Source of the DNA: JAQVCM01 sp040403095
Lineage (GTDB): Bacteria; Bacteroidota; Bacteroidia; Flavobacteriales_D; Crocinitomicaceae
Length of the DNA stretch: 64,000 nucleotides
Direction: 5' to 3'
Assembly (NCBI GenBank): GCA_040403095.1
Contig: JBBALI010000012.1
Span: 1-64,000 of the forward strand
The position numbers and the translations under genes are program-made. Of this stretch, positions 61,112 to 64,000 are shown piece by piece. The notes beneath the pieces are model-generated. The model was given only the letters and a program-made list of their open reading frames with translations. It had not been told where the DNA came from and did no database searches. Position 1 is the stretch's first letter, and every line of letters begins with the position of its first letter.

Positions 61112-64000
61112 ATGAAACTATTCATTTTGACTATTTTTAGCTGTGTTTTCCTTGGTATTTCTGCCCAAGAAATCGAACATCAGCATTCTATACACCACGC
61201 TTTTATTGAAAATAAAGGCCAATGGAACAAAAATATTTTATTCAAAACCCATTTCCAAGGTGGAAATTTATGGGTTCAACAAGGAAAATTACTTTTTCAT
61301 TTGCAGGATTACAGCCAATTTCAAAAAGCGCACGGAAATCCTCTTTACACGGAAAATTCAAACACTTTCAAGCAAGATGTTATTCACCTGAATTTTGCAG
61401 GTGCAAACGAAATAACTTCAATTGCCAAAGGAAAACCAACTGATGAATACTACAATTATTTCATCGGAAACGACAAATCAAAATGGACCAGTGACGTGCA
61501 TGGTTACAACGAAGCAACTTTGGTTAATTTGTACAACGGAATAGATTTAAAATTGATTGAAGAACAAGAACAATTGAAATACGAATTTCATGTCGCGCCA
61601 CTTGCAAATCCGGCATTGATTCAACTGGATTATGCTGGACAACAAAAAATTTCAATTGACAAAGAAGGAAATCTTTTGGTGACTTCAAAGCTCGGAAATA
61701 TTAAAGAAAATAAGCCTTACGCCTACCAAATTGTCAACGGGAAAATCAAAAGTGTGAATTGTGCTTTTGAAATCATCAACAACAAGGTACAATTCAAGTT
61801 GGGGAATTACGACTCAAAAATTCCATTGGTAATTGACCCAATTTTGGTTTTTGCGACTTATTCTGGTTCTGTTACAGATAATTTTGGAATGACAGCCACA
61901 TACGGATATGATGCAACCGCTTATTCTGCAGGAACGATTTACGGTAATTCTTATCCTACGCCAGACAACAGTGCTTACGATGTAAACTCAAATTTTACAG
62001 TTCAAAACGTTGTGAATTCTGTTACAACTGATGCTTTTGTTTCCAAATATTCTCAAGATGGAACAACGATGATTTGGACTACTTTTCTTGGTGGTGGAGA
62101 TGATACACAAGGTACAGAAACTTCCAATAGTTTGATTTGCGACAAACAAAACAACTTGTACATTTATGGAGTTACTTCAAGTACTGATTTTCCGATTCAA
62201 GGCGGCTATCAAGCTTCGCATGGTGGCGGAACGAGTTTATTTATAAGTTCTAATGGAGCCAATTTTGGTTTGACAGGAACAGATATTTATGTTGCAAAAT
62301 TTAGTGCTAATGGTCAAAATTTAATGGCTTCAACCTACATGGGAGGAAGTTTAAATGACGGCGTAAATTATAATATTTTTGGTGGAAATTACCCTGCAAA
62401 CGCTTATGATTCATTGACTTCAAACTACGGCGATCAATTTAGAGGTGAAATCATGTTGGATTCCAACAATAACGTGCTCGTTGCTTCTTGCTCAAGATCA
62501 ACAAATTTCCCAACCCTGAATGCCGTGCAACCAAACAATGCTGGTATGCAGGATGGTGTCATTTTCAAACTAAATAGCACTTTGTCAAATCTCTTGTTTT
62601 CGACTTACATTGGAGGCAGTAAAAACGATGCTTGCTACTCTGTAAAAATTGATTCCAGCTACAACATGGTTTTTTCTGGTGGTACTTGCTCTTCCAACTT
62701 GCCAGCAACAGCAGGCGCATGGCAAAGTGGCTACAATGGTGGAATCTCTGATGGTTTTGTCGGTAAATTAAATCCCGCAGGAACAGTGCTTCAACGCATA
62801 TCTTACATTGGAACAACCAATTACGACCAAGCATTTTTCGTAGAAATAGATAGAAATAACAATGTCTTTTTGTTGGGACAATCACGAGGAGGCGCTTTTC
62901 CTGTTTTGAATGCTGCATTCTCTAATCCAACAAGTGCGCAATTTATTGCCAAACTTTCTCCTAGTTTAACGACACTCTTAAATTCCACTGTTTTTGGAAA
63001 TGGAAATACAAACATCAACATTTCTCCTTCAGCCTTTTTAGTAGATTATTGTGGAAATATTTACGTCTCTGGTTGGGGGGCAAATTTATTGCAAAATACA
63101 CCATTAGCTGGTATGTCTGTGACTACAGATGCTTTTCAATCTTCACCGCCAAATGGTTTTGATTTCTATTTGATGGTGATTAACCGCACATTCAGTACTT
63201 TGCTTTATGGATCCTATCTTGGTGGAAATCAAGCGAGAGAACATGTTGATGGCGGAACGTCTAGATTCGACAAAAATGGAATTGTTTATCAATCTGTTTG
63301 CGGCGGATGCGGCGGAGTGAGTGATTTTCCGACAACAACTAATGCTTGGTCAAACAACAATTTAAGTACAAATTGCAATAATATCATTTTTAAATTTGAT
63401 TTCGAAATCACTCCTGAAGCTCAATTTACTGCGGATCAAACAAGTGGTTGTGCTGCATTGGAAATTACTTTTGACAATACTTCCACAACGACTGATTCAT
63501 TTTTGTGGGATTATGGCAACGGAAATGTTGACTCAACAACAATAAATCCAACAATTACATACATCAACCCAGGAGTTTATGATGTCTATTTGTACGTGAC
63601 AGACAGTATTTGCCAAATTACCGACACTGCTTTGGTAACCATTACTGTTTTTGATTCTTTGTTGGTTGATGTTCCTAATACGATTCAATTGTGCGTGCCT
63701 GTTGAAATTTCCTTGACAGGAAACAGTTTTGGAACTGCTGACCAATTTTTATGGTCATCAAATAACCAATTTACAGATCAATTGAATACCAATTTGAATG
63801 ATTCAACACTAACGATTACACCTCAAGGAAGCACAGTTTATTACTTTCAAGTGTCCAATTCTGATTGCTCGATATACGATAGCGTAATAGTCGAATTTAC
63901 CAGTTCATCGCTCATATTGGCGGGCGACACAACACTCTGTGCTGGAGAGAAAACACAAATTACTGTCGCCAATCAAAATCCTTCCATCAACTTCACTTAT
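61112..64000 (+). CDS. Large secreted surface protein with DUF7948-like, SBBP and PKD modules (3' end beyond window)
   Basis: An open frame of 963 codons running off the right edge without a stop. Signal peptide (MKLFILTIFSCVFLGISAQ). Residues about 30-245 match the DUF7948-type domain (FIENKGQWNKNILFKT and HVAPLANPALIQLDYAG). Residues about 250-760 contain SBBP-type propeller repeats (TTFLGGGDD, DAFVSKYSQDG). From about 769 a PKD module begins (AQFTADQTSGCAALEITF, WDYGNG), then an Ig-like repeat follows. Known relatives usually end in a gliding-motility or T9SS C-terminal domain; that part is not visible here. Confidence 0.85.
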   Translation, partial: MKLFILTIFSCVFLGISAQEIEHQHSIHHAFIENKGQWNKNILFKTHFQGGNLWVQQGKLLFHLQDYSQFQKAHGNPLYTENSNTFKQDVIHLNFAGANEITSIAKGKPTDEYYNYFIGNDKSKWTSDVHGYNEATLVNLYNGIDLKLIEEQEQLKYEFHVAPLANPALIQLDYAGQQKISIDKEGNLLVTSKLGNIKENKPYAYQIVNGKIKSVNCAFEIINNKVQFKLGNYDSKIPLVIDPILVFATYSGSVTDNFGMTATYGYDATAYSAGTIYGNSYPTPDNSAYDVNSNFTVQNVVNSVTTDAFVSKYSQDGTTMIWTTFLGGGDDTQGTETSNSLICDKQNNLYIYGVTSSTDFPIQGGYQASHGGGTSLFISSNGANFGLTGTDIYVAKFSANGQNLMASTYMGGSLNDGVNYNIFGGNYPANAYDSLTSNYGDQFRGEIMLDSNNNVLVASCSRSTNFPTLNAVQPNNAGMQDGVIFKLNSTLSNLLFSTYIGGSKNDACYSVKIDSSYNMVFSGGTCSSNLPATAGAWQSGYNGGISDGFVGKLNPAGTVLQRISYIGTTNYDQAFFVEIDRNNNVFLLGQSRGGAFPVLNAAFSNPTSAQFIAKLSPSLTTLLNSTVFGNGNTNINISPSAFLVDYCGNIYVSGWGANLLQNTPLAGMSVTTDAFQSSPPNGFDFYLMVINRTFSTLLYGSYLGGNQAREHVDGGTSRFDKNGIVYQSVCGGCGGVSDFPTTTNAWSNNNLSTNCNNIIFKFDFEITPEAQFTADQTSGCAALEITFDNTSTTTDSFLWDYGNGNVDSTTINPTITYINPGVYDVYLYVTDSICQITDTALVTITVFDSLLVDVPNTIQLCVPVEISLTGNSFGTADQFLWSSNNQFTDQLNTNLNDSTLTITPQGSTVYYFQVSNSDCSIYDSVIVEFTSSSLILAGDTTLCAGEKTQITVANQNPSINFTY

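Overview
The window looks like a chromosomal segment of a Bacteroidota bacterium of the Flavobacteriales type, possibly close to Fluviicola/Crocinitomicaceae. This is inferred from AT-rich DNA, promoters with a TANNTTTG -7 element (often with TTG about 18-23 bp upstream), mostly no Shine-Dalgarno signal, type IX secretion (T9SS) sorting domains, a TonB receptor/DUF4249 pair and many Bacteroidota-specific DUF families. No tRNA, rRNA, CRISPR array, prophage or transposase was seen. The genus is not provable from these bases alone.

Layout. 1-2.8 kb (minus): a diheme MbnH/CorB-like peroxidase coupled by ATGA to an MbnP-like copper protein carrying a T9SS tail, behind a methyltransferase. 2.9-7.2 kb (plus): prolyl oligopeptidase, DUF4421 and a membrane hypothetical. 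7.2-12.4 kb: small conserved protein, NlpC/P60 hydrolase, rpe-DinB, DUF4301, O-methyltransferase, PduO-type adenosyltransferase. 12.4-15.7 kb (minus): alpha/beta hydrolase, a metallo-beta-lactamase protein with two rhodanese domains (persulfide dioxygenase type), FrnE-like thioredoxin-fold protein. 15.8-20.7 kb: outer-membrane pair (PorV/PorQ-like plus helix-hairpin-helix barrel), a small secreted protein, MerR regulator and a second NlpC/P60 paralogue. 20.8-28.8 kb (mostly minus): sucD, GH53 and GH13 lipoproteins, PHB-depolymerase-type esterase with a cytochrome c lipoprotein, PAS/HisKA_2 kinase with a receiver-only regulator. 28.9-35 kb (minus): VOC, MDR, GNAT, FKBP, TraB, methyltransferase, PRiA4_ORF3 and CCA-adding enzyme. 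36.1-37.9 kb (plus): hipBA toxin-antitoxin module with a four-copy operator array. 37.9-48.6 kb: ABC-F, DUF4293, multi-pass membrane protein, aroC, phosphohexomutase, secreted endonuclease-family phosphatase, secreted hypothetical, ilvE. 48.7-52.9 kb (plus): recQ and a seven-repeat T9SS propeller. 53-60 kb (minus): ABC exporter, amino-lipid acyltransferase pair (GlsA/GlsB type), DUF4249 and TonB receptor. 60-64 kb: a gene-free stretch with its own promoter and extensive predicted RNA structure, miaE, and the 5' part of a large surface protein cut by the window edge.

Most genes are housekeeping or cell-envelope genes in short operons. The least explained parts are the structured stretch at 60.2-60.43 kb, the hipBA operator array, the MbnP-T9SS fusion and the group of promoters that abut start codons and predict leaderless mRNAs. 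All functions are homology judgements by eye; no search was run.
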